DNA of 64,000 nucleotides from Mucilaginibacter gossypiicola (GCF_900110105.1 NZ_FOCL01000003.1:924465-988464), one strand, 5' to 3'. Numbered from the stretch's first letter, positions 25,212 through 35,321 are shown. Program-made: numbers and translations. Notes: generated from the letters alone by a model not told the origin.

Positions 25212-25979
25212 TTAGTTTTTAAGATATTTATTCAGAGGATTTGCAGGATCAGCTTTAATGCCGTCAACTACCGATTCGGCGTTCACTGTAGCCCCGATTT
25301 TATTGGTATGGGTATGATCTCCGGGGAAGAACTTTTTAACCGAATCAGCCCCCCATTTATCATATTTATCGGCCGTGATGCGGTTCATATCGATAAACCT
25401 AACACCTTCCTGCAGCGCTATTTCCTGCGCCCATTTGCCGTAATCATCATTGGCACGGATAACTTTGCCATCACGAAATTCGTTCCGGGGAATCATGGAT
25501 AGTACAATGGGCGTTGCTCCTTTAGCTTTGGTATCCCTGATGAATTTGCGAAAATACCAGCCATAGGTATGCACGGTTTCTTTAGTACCGTTAGGCCAGG
25601 TAAGCTCAACAGTTTCGTTAGTAGTACCTTTTAGTACACCACGATATCCCGCTTTGGTAGTATCAGGTTTACTGCCTTCATTATGACCAAATACCATCAT
25701 CACGTAGTCCCCCGGTTTTAAAAGCGAATCAACCTTATTCCACCTGCCTTCCTTTATAAACGTGCGGGTGCTGCGACCGGCCATGGCGTGATTTTCAATA
25801 TTGATTTTTGAGAGGTCAAAATAGTTTGGGATAATGCTTCCCCAGCCCCATGTTTCCTTATCGTTATTATGTGTAGTTGAATCACCTATCAAATAAATGG
25901 TTGGCTTTTGCTGATTGATAAAAGCCAGGCTCACAAAGGCTATCATTAATAAAGCTAAAACCGGTTTTAATGCTTTCAT
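25212..25979 (-). CDS. CE12-like acetylesterase (copy 2)
   Basis: 255 aa with signal peptide (about 1-22). SGNH blocks are IYLIGDSTTHNND (Ser34), MAGRSTRTF, MVFGHNEGS and GDHTHTNKIGA. The Asn block reads GHNE rather than GHND as in copy 1. An insert before HTYGWYFRKF (PNGTKETV) also separates the copies, hinting at different acetyl positions. It starts 1 bp after the GH2 stop and runs into copy 1, so all three are cotranscribed. Confidence 0.9.
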   Translation of the reverse strand: MKALKPVLALLMIAFVSLAFINQQKPTIYLIGDSTTHNNDKETWGWGSIIPNYFDLSKINIENHAMAGRSTRTFIKEGRWNKVDSLLKPGDYVMMVFGHNEGSKPDTTKAGYRGVLKGTTNETVELTWPNGTKETVHTYGWYFRKFIRDTKAKGATPIVLSMIPRNEFRDGKVIRANDDYGKWAQEIALQEGVRFIDMNRITADKYDKWGADSVKKFFPGDHTHTNKIGATVNAESVVDGIKADPANPLNKYLKN

Positions 25980-25980
25980 A

Positions 25981-28908
25981 TTATTTTTTTATGTTTTTGG
26001 GCTTCAGTTCATCTGGTGCGCCATTGGTATAGGACACAAACACCTCCTTTGAAGCTGTTTTAAAAAGATCTTCAATAGTCTCCATCGCTATCATATCAGC
26101 AGGTTTAAACTGCGGTGAGGACATATATTTTAAAATACTGTAATACAATTGCTTCGCCGCCGGCCTGTCATCACCAATTGTTGGCGAAAGATCGGCGCTG
26201 CTTACCATCAGGCTCCCCTTACCTACCCTCGCTTCAAATAATAATGCTAAACGGCGGTTCATGAACCAGGTATCAATAGGCTGGATAACAGGCCTGAATG
26301 TTGCCGGAAAATCTTCCAGGTGCATTACCTGCGCGTTCGACAGGATATCCCACCATTGTATCTCACTGTATGATGATGTAGGAAAATCATTAAATGCGGG
26401 ATGTTTAGGATCGCACACAAAACCCAGCGTATGCGGTGGGCGCATTTTAAACCAGGAAGTATTCCAGAAAACCGGCGTGAACGACTGTATAATTTCCTTT
26501 CCCTTAATTACTTTACCCGACGCATTCAGAAATACTTTGCCGCCATTATTAAGTACCTCTTTGGCCTTATCACCCAGCACTGTGGTATAGTACACGTCGG
26601 TTTTTACCGCAGACAAGGTAGCCGGGTATACCCAAAAATCCCAGTCGTTTATGTATTGTGTATTGGGCACTGCAATTTCCAGGTTTAGTTTTTCGGGTGA
26701 TTTTATTTTTGACAGCGGCACATTGATTATCCCCGCCTGCTGACAGTTACCCATTCCATAATTTTTTTTATCCAAAACACCTTGGCTGATCACCTTATGC
26801 TGTGCATCGGTTAATTTCCAGCTCAGCGCAGCGGTTATAGGTTTGCTGTAGTTAAACAGTTCAACCTGCGCTTTCAGCATTTCATTGTTTTGATATACAA
26901 ACTTTTCGGTACGGATAAGCGGTACGGTGGCATTGCAAAACCGGGCAAACTGTTTTGCTGTGATGTACCCTTTGCTATCCCAAAAGGCGTTAAGTACGCC
27001 AACCAGTGCCGTTCCCTGCCCCGGATAGTCATTCAGTGAAAGCAACTGAAATCCCGAATATCCGGGCGTACGCATGGCTTTTTCAATTTCATGCTTATAA
27101 CATAAAGCCTGTAATTTTCCGGAAGCCATCAGAATTTTTTCGGCTTCATCGGCCATACCATGGTCTTTAAGGTCTTCCTGAAAAAGTTCAAAGTTTTTGG
27201 CCTTATAGATTCCTGTATATTTTTTAATCTCCTTAAAATCGGGGAAGGCGCAATACTGCCCCATTTCGTGGGCTACAAAGGGCACATTAAACTGGGCTAT
27301 CTGTTTGCTGTAATCAGAGTAACTCTCAGGCCGTTGGTTCCAGGCCAGGCCTCTTGCCCCTGCACGGGCCATATATTCATTATTAGGGATCACCGGCCAG
27401 CTGCCACCTACTGCCGCCCCTGTGTATAGCCTGCGCGGGTCTTTAGCTTTCCAGTAATCAACAAATTTGGTAAGGTATTCTACTTGTTTACCGCTGGGCT
27501 CATTGCCATAAGCCATCATGCAAAATGAAGGATGATTGCCATACCACTTAACCATGCGGTTGGTTTCGTCATAAATATACTGATCAATCGGTCGCCCCAA
27601 ACCTAAGCCGCTGCCATGGTTTGCCCATGAAGGCCCTTCTACATGCAAGTAGAAGCCCGCTTTGTCAGCTGCATCGAAAGCAGCCTCGGGTGGGCACCAG
27701 GAGTGAAACCGCATGTGGTTAAGCCCATGTTCTCTGCAAATCTTGAAGATCCTGTCCCATTCTGCTTCGGTAGTGGGCGGGTAGCCTGTAAGCGGGAACT
27801 CACAGTTATTCACCGTACCCCGCAGAAAAACGGGCTTCCCGTTTATGGTAAATGTTTTTCCATCGACCTTAAACTCATGCATGCCGAAACTCAGTTTCCT
27901 GGTATCTGTTGATCCATCGGCAGTGTGCAGCGTAGCGGTAAGCTGATATAAAACCGGGGTAAACTCATCCCAGGTTTGCATTTTGGCCCCCATTGGCAAA
28001 TCGATGCTGAACTCGGTCACAGTATCTTTGATACTAACGGGTTTGCTTACGACAGGTATAAGCTGTGAAATTGTGGTATTAAATGCTTTAGCCGAAAGTG
28101 TGATAGCGCCGGCAACAGATGTCCGTTCTGTTTTTACCCGTATTTTGATATGGGCTGTTTTTTGTTTCAGATCAGGATAAACCTGAATCTCATCCAACCA
28201 GGTTTGGTCTCCGGCTCTCAGCTCCATTTTGCCGATCATACCATTCCAGTTCCCTTGTGTATGATCGGTAATACTATGAGAATCGGGGCCTACATTGATG
28301 GCTTTAATGCGGTTATCTATACAAAGTGTAATCTGATGCTTTCCGGGGGATAGTTTATCTCCCAGATCATACTGATGCGGGGCCACCAGGCTGTTTTGCA
28401 TACCAATTTCAGTATCATCAACCCATAACCTGGTTTCGGTATGGGCCCGCTCCAGGAAAAGCACAAGGTGTTTATTTTTCCAATCCGCAGGAATAATTAC
28501 TTCCTTTTTATACCAGGCCGCTCCTGTATAATGTTTTGGCGGCGTAAGCCAGAAAGGTATTTTGAGGTTGCCGGGCACCCGGTACTTTGCCAAACGCGGG
28601 TTGTAAAACCACGAACTATCGTAAATACTGCCTGTCCATTTTGTTTTAAGGGTTATGTCATCCCCCTTTAAGTTTTGGGTCATAGAGCCCGGCAAATGAA
28701 TAGTATCTGCCAGCGATTTTGAGAACCATTTTTCTGCTATCCCCTTATCAGCCGGATCCATTTGAAACTGCCATTGCCCTTCCAGTGAAATAACGTTGCT
28801 ACTCTTTTGCGAAGGAGGAACAGACCAGGCACAAAAAAGCATTCCCAAACCCGCAATTATGCAAAGCAGGAGCCTTTTTAAAGTCTTGTATTTATTATTG
28901 AGCAGCAC
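25981..28908 (-). CDS. GH2 glycosidase (beta-galactosidase/beta-glucuronidase family)
   Basis: 975 aa. The N-terminus is a hydrophobic export signal with a possible lipobox (GMLFC, Cys26). Sugar-binding domain SLEGQWQFQMDP to about 210, immunoglobulin-like domain to about 330, then the barrel: FLRGTVNNCEFPLTGYP, HGLNHMRFHSWCPPEAAFDAAD, acid/base E470 in MAYGNEPSG, and probable nucleophile E548 in AHEMGQ. The C-terminal 250 residues include a domain that reads like a ThuA/gatase-type fold (KVFLNASGKVIKGKEI, GSLMVSSADLSPTI). The substrate is probably a galactoside, glucuronide or arabinopyranoside of pectin; the exact one is not readable. Its start overlaps the GH28 stop by 14 bp. Confidence 0.88.
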   Translation of the reverse strand: MLLNNKYKTLKRLLLCIIAGLGMLFCAWSVPPSQKSSNVISLEGQWQFQMDPADKGIAEKWFSKSLADTIHLPGSMTQNLKGDDITLKTKWTGSIYDSSWFYNPRLAKYRVPGNLKIPFWLTPPKHYTGAAWYKKEVIIPADWKNKHLVLFLERAHTETRLWVDDTEIGMQNSLVAPHQYDLGDKLSPGKHQITLCIDNRIKAINVGPDSHSITDHTQGNWNGMIGKMELRAGDQTWLDEIQVYPDLKQKTAHIKIRVKTERTSVAGAITLSAKAFNTTISQLIPVVSKPVSIKDTVTEFSIDLPMGAKMQTWDEFTPVLYQLTATLHTADGSTDTRKLSFGMHEFKVDGKTFTINGKPVFLRGTVNNCEFPLTGYPPTTEAEWDRIFKICREHGLNHMRFHSWCPPEAAFDAADKAGFYLHVEGPSWANHGSGLGLGRPIDQYIYDETNRMVKWYGNHPSFCMMAYGNEPSGKQVEYLTKFVDYWKAKDPRRLYTGAAVGGSWPVIPNNEYMARAGARGLAWNQRPESYSDYSKQIAQFNVPFVAHEMGQYCAFPDFKEIKKYTGIYKAKNFELFQEDLKDHGMADEAEKILMASGKLQALCYKHEIEKAMRTPGYSGFQLLSLNDYPGQGTALVGVLNAFWDSKGYITAKQFARFCNATVPLIRTEKFVYQNNEMLKAQVELFNYSKPITAALSWKLTDAQHKVISQGVLDKKNYGMGNCQQAGIINVPLSKIKSPEKLNLEIAVPNTQYINDWDFWVYPATLSAVKTDVYYTTVLGDKAKEVLNNGGKVFLNASGKVIKGKEIIQSFTPVFWNTSWFKMRPPHTLGFVCDPKHPAFNDFPTSSYSEIQWWDILSNAQVMHLEDFPATFRPVIQPIDTWFMNRRLALLFEARVGKGSLMVSSADLSPTIGDDRPAAKQLYYSILKYMSSPQFKPADMIAMETIEDLFKTASKEVFVSYTNGAPDELKPKNIKK

Positions 28909-30304
28909 CGGCGTCAGTTAAATTAAGTTTAGTATTGTCCTGGGTAACGATCTGTGAGTTTTTCCACTCCCATGCCTGCGCAAACTGCACATCGCCCGCG
29001 GTGCCCGACTCGATATTAACCCCATCAAAATGAAAATTTTGCATGGTTGATTCTTTGAGACCTATGGCATTGACGGCTTTTTTTGCACCAGTTACTTTAA
29101 TATTCGAAATATAAACATCTTTAAAATGCGGGATCCCTTTTTCGGCAGGCTCCACTTTGTGCAGGATCTTTTTCCAATGATCGGGCAGCGTAGCTTCATT
29201 ATAGCCGTCGGGTAATTTGGAATAACTATAGGTCGGGTTCCAGTTCATGGTGATTTGAAAAGCAGTCCCCACGCCATTCATGGTTATATTGGTAAAGTGG
29301 ATATCCTCCACCGTGCCTCCCCTCGTTATGGCCGATTTAATATTTAACCCGTTACTGGTTCCGTTACCTGTGAGGTCGGTGGCGAGCACGTGTCTGATCC
29401 CTCCCGATGTTTCGCTGCCACAGGTAAGCAATCCCGCGCCTGCCCTTGAAATACATTTACGGATCACTACATACTCGGTTGGCCTGTTTACCCTCAACCC
29501 ATCCCAATCGCGACCGGCTTTAAGGCAAAAATCATCATCATTGCAATCAATATCGCAGTTTTGCACCAGGATCCAGCTGGACGAATCTATATCTATACCA
29601 TCTGTCGAAGGCCCATGGCCGTCAACGTTGTTGCGGATGGTAATACCATCAACAGTAACATAACCAGAGTAAAGCAGCTGCACCGTCCAAAACCCGGCCT
29701 GTTGCAGCGTAATATTTTTGATGGTAACATCCTGGGAGTTGGAAATCAGCAGCGTGCGGGGACGTTTGGCATCATAGTCAACTATCCAGCGTAAGCCTTT
29801 GGGGTCATATTCAGCCCGCATTTTCCGGTAAATATCCCAAAATGGCTTACCCTGCGCATTTACCAATCCTTTTCCGGTAATTGCCACGTTGGTTTGCCCG
29901 GCTATGTTGATCAACGCGGCAGGCCATTTCATTTCAATACCGGCAACACGGGTGTCAATTTCAGGGTAATCTTTTATATCCTGGCTGCCCAATAACTCCA
30001 CGCCCTGATCAATATTCAGGCAAACGTTTTTCTTCAAAAAAATGGAACCCGTTAAATATTTACCGGGTTTAAATGTAACTATGCCACCACCTTTTGCCGA
30101 ACATTGATCGATAGTTTTTTGTATGGCAGTTGTATTTATGGTGTTGCCATCATTAGCCGCACCATTATCGTTTACATACCAAACTGTTGTTTTTTGAGGA
30201 GATTGCCTGGCACCAACCTTTTTGGCCCAATCCAGGTTAGTTTGCCCGTTTACAGCATTGGCGGTAATAACTATCAGGAAAACAGAATAACGTAATAATT
30301 TCAT
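28895..30304 (-). CDS. GH28 family hydrolase, divergent (possible rhamnogalacturonan type)
   Basis: 469 aa from the ATG at 30304, which gives a clean signal peptide (MKLLRYSVFL to VNGQ). An in-frame ATG at 30355 would add 17 residues before the signal and is disfavoured. Beta-helix with STDGID (D235, D238), NDDDFCLKAGRDWDG (D256-D258) and NIKSAITRGG (K323). The usual GH28 histidine (GHG) is absent: the equivalent stretch reads RAGAGLLTCGSETSGG. Rhamnogalacturonan hydrolases of GH28 also depart from the canonical GHG, so RG specificity fits. It is the first enzyme gene after the hairpin that follows susD. Confidence 0.88.
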   Translation of the reverse strand: MKLLRYSVFLIVITANAVNGQTNLDWAKKVGARQSPQKTTVWYVNDNGAANDGNTINTTAIQKTIDQCSAKGGGIVTFKPGKYLTGSIFLKKNVCLNIDQGVELLGSQDIKDYPEIDTRVAGIEMKWPAALINIAGQTNVAITGKGLVNAQGKPFWDIYRKMRAEYDPKGLRWIVDYDAKRPRTLLISNSQDVTIKNITLQQAGFWTVQLLYSGYVTVDGITIRNNVDGHGPSTDGIDIDSSSWILVQNCDIDCNDDDFCLKAGRDWDGLRVNRPTEYVVIRKCISRAGAGLLTCGSETSGGIRHVLATDLTGNGTSNGLNIKSAITRGGTVEDIHFTNITMNGVGTAFQITMNWNPTYSYSKLPDGYNEATLPDHWKKILHKVEPAEKGIPHFKDVYISNIKVTGAKKAVNAIGLKESTMQNFHFDGVNIESGTAGDVQFAQAWEWKNSQIVTQDNTKLNLTDAGAAQ

Positions 30305-30416
30305 AGGTGGCGTTAAGTTAATAGTACTAAGTCTTAAGTAAAAAGTTAAGTTCATACTTTTCCGACTTGGAACTTAAGGCTTTCGACTAATGACTAACAT
30401 AACAGTGTTTTATTCT

Positions 30417-30462
30417 TTAAAAGGCCTACCCCTCCCGAAGCACAGAGGGGCAAGCCTTTTTT
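30417..30462 (-). terminator. Hairpin after susD (attenuator/terminator)
   Basis: Bases 30419-30434 and 30445-30462 form a GC-rich stem (core GAGGGG/CCCCTC plus AAAGGC/GCCTTT). On the minus strand the stem ends in TTTTAAAG, a short U-tract. It lies 39 bp after the SusD stop and 113 bp before the GH28 start. Such hairpins commonly let SusC/SusD be made in excess over downstream enzymes. Confidence 0.6.
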
Positions 30463-30500
30463 ATGATGACCTGAATAATTCTTTCATCATTCCCCAGGAA

Positions 30501-32024
30501 TCAATACCCGGGGTTTTGTGTGTACAACCCCGGTGCAGCATCAAGTTGTGTTTGCGGTACAGGGTAAATAACGTAATTAGCTATAACCGGTTTGATGGCT
30601 TTCTGGGCATCTTCCTTCGCGATCCAGCTATTCATAATGGTTAACAGGTTACCGCTCCTTTGCAGGTCGAACCAGCGTGAGCCTTCATCGGCAAATTCCC
30701 TGCGGCGTTCGTCAAACAACTGGGCAAGCGTTACGCCTGTTACTGATGGCAGCCCAGCCCGTGTACGTACCTGGTTAACAATAGCATCAACATCAGCCTG
30801 TGAACCTCCTGTTGCCCCGTTCAAGATACATTCGGCTTTAAGCATTAAAACGTCGGTATACCTGATGGCGATGAAGTTAATTCCCCAGTCAAAACGGCTG
30901 GCAGTTGGGATTTTAGTTATATCGAGCCATTTTTTAAAGAAAGGGCGATTTTCTGTACTGCCTGCGTTGGTGTAACCTGCGGTATATACGGTAAATGCCT
31001 TCCGCACATCGGCTGCGTCATAACTGTTTGCCAGATCATTTGATACCGGGATAATTTCCAGACTTCCGTTTGATTTGGTATCCTTGATAGATAAAAAATA
31101 AGCGCTTGGTGCAAGCGTCCACGGATATGAAGCTCCGTAAAGATCACTCGTACCGCTGATGCCGCTTGTATACATTACATCAAAAACAGCCTCTTTATTA
31201 ACAGCAGGACTTTGGTTGGTATATGAAAAAATGTTGCTGTAAGTAGGCTCAAAAGCAAACTTGCCACTGCTGATAATATCCTGCAGTAATGGCAAAGCTA
31301 AATTCCATTCGTTTGATCCGGTTCCAGGCCCTTCTATACCATAATTTGGCGCCGATTTAGCCATGTAAACCTGTGCCAGTAACGCTTCTGCCGCATATTT
31401 GGTAGCACGGCCCACCTCTACCCCGGTATAAGTGGTGGGTAAATTAGCTATCGCTGATTGCAGGTCGGCTATGATCAGTTTGTAAACATCGGCTACCGAA
31501 CTACGGCCTATTGCATTGGCCTCGGGTGCAGTAACCGGATGGTCAATAACAGGGAGCTTACCGTAATACCTCACCAGGTCGAAATAATAAAATGCCCTCA
31601 GAAATTTGGCTTCGGCCTGTAACCTTGTGGCTAATGACGCGGAGCCTATATAACTGCCATTTTTGGCAACCTGGTCAAGCAGGGTATTAGCTCTGAAAAT
31701 ACCGTTAAAATCGGTTCCCCAGGCTTCGGTAACATATGCATTTGCTGCTAACGAGGGCGAGAAATCGTTCACCGGGTCCCAGTCACGCACGGTAACCGAA
31801 ACGCCATAAATATTATCCGAACGGATCTCGGACATATTAGCCAATCGTACCGGGTAATTGTGCAGATCGGCATAAATAGCGTTTGTAGCCTGCAAAAAAT
31901 CACTCGGCGACCTGTAAAAAGTTGCTGTTGTTGAGCTGGATATAGGCACCTGGTTTAAATCCTTATTACAGGAGGCCATTAAAAACACAGCTGATATGGT
32001 TGATAGAAAAAATATCTTTTTCAT
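30501..32024 (-). CDS. SusD-like glycan-binding lipoprotein (pectin locus)
   Basis: 507 aa from ATG 32024. MKKIFFLSTISAVFLMASC ends in a lipobox with Cys19, which fixes this start over the ATG at 32057 inside susC. SusD/RagB fold: NKDLNQVPISSS, then TPR-type helices (LATRLQAEAKFLRAFYYFDLV, TKYAAEALLAQVYM) and the C-terminal RYTDVLMLKAECILNGA, FDERRREFADEGSRWFDLQRSG. It caps the SusC barrel at the cell surface and binds the oligosaccharide. It begins 19 bp after the SusC stop. Confidence 0.95.
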   Translation of the reverse strand: MKKIFFLSTISAVFLMASCNKDLNQVPISSSTTATFYRSPSDFLQATNAIYADLHNYPVRLANMSEIRSDNIYGVSVTVRDWDPVNDFSPSLAANAYVTEAWGTDFNGIFRANTLLDQVAKNGSYIGSASLATRLQAEAKFLRAFYYFDLVRYYGKLPVIDHPVTAPEANAIGRSSVADVYKLIIADLQSAIANLPTTYTGVEVGRATKYAAEALLAQVYMAKSAPNYGIEGPGTGSNEWNLALPLLQDIISSGKFAFEPTYSNIFSYTNQSPAVNKEAVFDVMYTSGISGTSDLYGASYPWTLAPSAYFLSIKDTKSNGSLEIIPVSNDLANSYDAADVRKAFTVYTAGYTNAGSTENRPFFKKWLDITKIPTASRFDWGINFIAIRYTDVLMLKAECILNGATGGSQADVDAIVNQVRTRAGLPSVTGVTLAQLFDERRREFADEGSRWFDLQRSGNLLTIMNSWIAKEDAQKAIKPVIANYVIYPVPQTQLDAAPGLYTQNPGY

Positions 32025-32043
32025 TTTGATAATGTTGAAGTAA

Positions 32044-35000
32044 TTAAAAAGTAACATTTAGCCCGAAAATCAATGATTTAGCTAATGGCAAGCCTCCGTA
32101 ATCACCTGCTTCGGGGTAGTTACTGTCTGAGCTGATGGCTGTATTTTGCGCCTCTGGATTCAAACCTCCATAATATTTATCATGACCAAAGAAGTTTTCG
32201 GCCGTAACGTACAGGCGTGCTGCTCCTAAAACTTTGGTTTTAAATATATTTTTAAGATCGTACCCTAACGTAATATTCCTAACCCTTACATAATCTGAAG
32301 AATACAACCAATCCGTATTGGCTACGAAACCAAATGTAGAGTAGGCTTTGCTAACCCGGCCGGCCCCCTGGTTTTCAGGTGATCTCCAGCGGTTATCATA
32401 AAATGCAGGTGCATTATCCGTAAAGCCCTGGCCGGTACGGGTGATAGCCCTGCCCAGTAAGGAATAGATTGATCCACCGTTTTGACCCTGAACCAAAACA
32501 GTAAGGTCGAAACCTTTCCAGCGTACGGTATTGGTGATCCCCCAGGTATAATTAGGATTTGGATGACCAACAATTTGCTTGTCTGCCTCGGTTATTACAC
32601 CATCACCGTTCAGGTCCTGGTATTTGGGGTCTCCAACGGTTTCACCCGTACCATAAGTTGCCACATGGTTATCAAGATCTGCCTGCGTTAGGAAACCGAT
32701 TTGTTTAACAACATAAATACTGTTTAAAGGCTGTCCTACCCGCAAAATGGCATCAGAAACATCAAATGAATTTGGGATAATAATTTGTTTCTGGTTACCA
32801 TAAAGGCTTACGATCTTATTTTTATAATGACTGATATTAATTGATGTGCTCCATTGAACCTTACCAACTAAATTACGGCTGGTTAACTCTAACTCCTGGC
32901 CCACGTTACGTACCGAACCTGCATTGCGCAACTGGCTGCTAAAACCAGTAGACTGAAGGATGGGCACATTCAGCAATAAGTCGGTATTCAATTTATTGTA
33001 GTAATCAAATGAGCCGGTTAAACGGTTACTGAAAAACCCGAAGTCGAGCCCTACATCATAAGTTTGTGATTTTTCCCATTTGATATCGGGGTTTGGCAAA
33101 TTACTTGGGGCCTGCCCGATAGCCAATGCCTGCGGCGAACCCAAAACATATCCGTATGAACCTATTTGTGAAATACTACCGTAATCGGCAATACTGTTAT
33201 TACCATTTACACCATAACTAAAGCGCAATTTCAGATCGCTCATTACAGGCAGCCTTTTCATAAAGTCCTCCTGTATGATACGCCAGCCTACCGACGCTGA
33301 AGGGAAAACGCCATATTTGGTATTGCCGCCAAATCTTGATGAACCATCCTCGCGCAAGCTTGCGGATAAAAGATACTTGTTCTTATATGCATACTGCGCG
33401 CGGCTAAAGTATGATACCAATACACTTTTGGTTCCGGTTGTGTTGCCGGTTACGTTGGCAGCAGCATTTAAGGTTTGGATAACGCTGCTGGTATAACCGC
33501 CAACCGATGACAGCGTAGATTGATCTAAGCGATCTGTGTTGTATGACTGGCCCAATAATATACTCAGGCTATGGTTTGCATGAATGGTGGTATTATAGGT
33601 AAGCGTATTTTCATTAACAAACGTTTGTCTTTTAAAAGTACTGTACGAACCTGAAGTATTAGCGGTAAGATTGGCGTTTGTAGATGCATTAAACGTTCTG
33701 GAAGCCAAAGTGCCTGCAATAGTGTACGGGGTGTAACTGTTAGATGCATTATCAACATTATCAAGATTAAGTGAGCTCCTTAATGTTAAGCCTTTTATAA
33801 TTTCGTATTCGGCAAATATGCTGCCCAGTGTACGGTATTTTTTGGTTTGCCCAACCTTGTTCTCCAATTTAGCTATAGGGCTGTTTGCCGAGTTACCCCA
33901 GGTGTATTGCCCATTTTTAAACGCATTAGGATATAAACCAACTGTATCTTCCTGGATAGGGCTATAGCTTAGTGCCTGGTGAAAAATATTATCTTTCCCC
34001 TCTACACCCGGATCCTGCGAAATTGAATAAGTAGGCGCTATGTTTAACCCTAATTTCAGGTTTTTGGCGATACGTGCCTCCACGTTGGCCCTGGCCGAGT
34101 AGGCTTTATAACCCAACCCTTTCACAAAACCATCCTGATTGGCATAGTTCCCTGAAATAAAATAATTTACAAATTCGTTACCGCCACTTGCACTCAGCGC
34201 CTGGTTTTGCATAGCGCCCTTTTGCTCAATGGCTTTCTGCCAATCTACATATTCTAAGCCCGGATGGCCTGGTGTAGCCCATCTCGGATCAAGCATATAG
34301 GCCGAACTAAAAGCACCGCCATTCAGTGCCTGACGTGTTGCATTGTCATCACTTGCTGTTGCTCCCTGTACACCAAATTTGAGCACATAAGCGGCGTTGA
34401 TCATTTCGGTAGCCCTGTCAATCCATTGATCGCCGTTAAGCATGGGCAAATATTTGGCAGCCGCGTTATAACCGTAATAAGCGCTGTAACTGATTTTAGC
34501 TTTTCCCGATTTTCCTTTTTTGGTAGTGATCAAAACAACACCGTTTGATGCCCTTGAACCATATATGGCTGCTGCTGCTGCATCCTTTAAAACCTGGATA
34601 TCTTCGATATCATTGGGGTTAATATTATCGAGCGGGTTTCCTGTGCTGAAACTACCACCGCTGCCTATTGCTGATACAGACAAAGGAAAGCCATCTATTA
34701 CATACAACGGCTCATTACCGGCACTTATAGAGCCGCTTCCGCGTACATTAACACTAAATGCTTTGCCCGGCACACCGGTTGTTTGTTTAACGGTTACGCC
34801 TGCCATCTGCCCAACAAGCGCCTGATCAACGCGCGTTACAGCCCGTTCGTTCAGGTTATCGGCTTTGAAAGTAGCCTGAGAACCGGTAACATTAGCGCGT
34901 TTTTGAGCACCATAACCGATAACTACTACTTCGTTCAGTTGCGATTCGGCTTCAGTTAAGGTAACATTGATGGTGTTACCGGAGCCTACGGTAACTTCTT

Positions 35001-35259
35001 TGGCGTCAAAACCAATCGATTTAAATATTAACACCTGCCCTGCGGCTGCTTTAATGCTATATTTTCCGTCGAGGTTAGAGGTGGTACCCGATTTTGTGCC
35101 TTTTATTTGCACAGAAGCAGCCGAAACCGGTTGGTGCTTGCTATCTGTAATGGTACCCGTAATGCTAAGCTGCTGTGCAAAAACACTGCTTGCCCCTGCC
35201 ATATTAAAGAGCAGTAATAGCAATAGCATTTTACAAGAATGAATAAAAATTCTTTTCAT
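32044..35259 (-). CDS. SusC-like TonB-dependent outer-membrane transporter (pectin locus)
   Basis: 1071 aa with a signal peptide ending VFAQQ (about 29). Carboxypeptidase-regulatory-like domain (SITGTITDSKHQPVSAASVQIKG), then the TonB-box region LNEVVVIGYGAQKRANVTG, the plug (QALVGQMAGVTVKQ, VRGSGSISAGNEPLYVIDGFPL, IEDIQVLKDAAAAAIYGSRASNGVVLITTKKGK) and a 22-strand barrel ending LIFGLNVTF. It imports oligosaccharides using TonB-ExbBD energy. It has its own promoter region (35260-35381), isolated from the GH106 gene upstream by a terminator. Confidence 0.97.
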   Translation of the reverse strand: MKRIFIHSCKMLLLLLLFNMAGASSVFAQQLSITGTITDSKHQPVSAASVQIKGTKSGTTSNLDGKYSIKAAAGQVLIFKSIGFDAKEVTVGSGNTINVTLTEAESQLNEVVVIGYGAQKRANVTGSQATFKADNLNERAVTRVDQALVGQMAGVTVKQTTGVPGKAFSVNVRGSGSISAGNEPLYVIDGFPLSVSAIGSGGSFSTGNPLDNINPNDIEDIQVLKDAAAAAIYGSRASNGVVLITTKKGKSGKAKISYSAYYGYNAAAKYLPMLNGDQWIDRATEMINAAYVLKFGVQGATASDDNATRQALNGGAFSSAYMLDPRWATPGHPGLEYVDWQKAIEQKGAMQNQALSASGGNEFVNYFISGNYANQDGFVKGLGYKAYSARANVEARIAKNLKLGLNIAPTYSISQDPGVEGKDNIFHQALSYSPIQEDTVGLYPNAFKNGQYTWGNSANSPIAKLENKVGQTKKYRTLGSIFAEYEIIKGLTLRSSLNLDNVDNASNSYTPYTIAGTLASRTFNASTNANLTANTSGSYSTFKRQTFVNENTLTYNTTIHANHSLSILLGQSYNTDRLDQSTLSSVGGYTSSVIQTLNAAANVTGNTTGTKSVLVSYFSRAQYAYKNKYLLSASLREDGSSRFGGNTKYGVFPSASVGWRIIQEDFMKRLPVMSDLKLRFSYGVNGNNSIADYGSISQIGSYGYVLGSPQALAIGQAPSNLPNPDIKWEKSQTYDVGLDFGFFSNRLTGSFDYYNKLNTDLLLNVPILQSTGFSSQLRNAGSVRNVGQELELTSRNLVGKVQWSTSINISHYKNKIVSLYGNQKQIIIPNSFDVSDAILRVGQPLNSIYVVKQIGFLTQADLDNHVATYGTGETVGDPKYQDLNGDGVITEADKQIVGHPNPNYTWGITNTVRWKGFDLTVLVQGQNGGSIYSLLGRAITRTGQGFTDNAPAFYDNRWRSPENQGAGRVSKAYSTFGFVANTDWLYSSDYVRVRNITLGYDLKNIFKTKVLGAARLYVTAENFFGHDKYYGGLNPEAQNTAISSDSNYPEAGDYGGLPLAKSLIFGLNVTF

Positions 35260-35282
35260 AAAATCAAGTTAAGGGGTTTACT

Positions 35283-35300
35283 GTTTGGTACAGTTTGGTA
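35283..35300 (-). promoter_or_regulatory. GTTTGGTA direct repeat in the SusC leader
   Basis: GTTTGGTA occurs at 35283-35290 and 35293-35300 (plus-strand reading), exactly 10 bp apart, one helical turn. It lies 24-41 bp upstream of the susC start codon, inside the probable 5' UTR. It could be an operator half-site pair or an RNA element. No second copy was seen upstream of the CE12 gene at 40905. Confidence 0.3.
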
Positions 35301-35321
35301 TATAATTGTATATACGAACAT

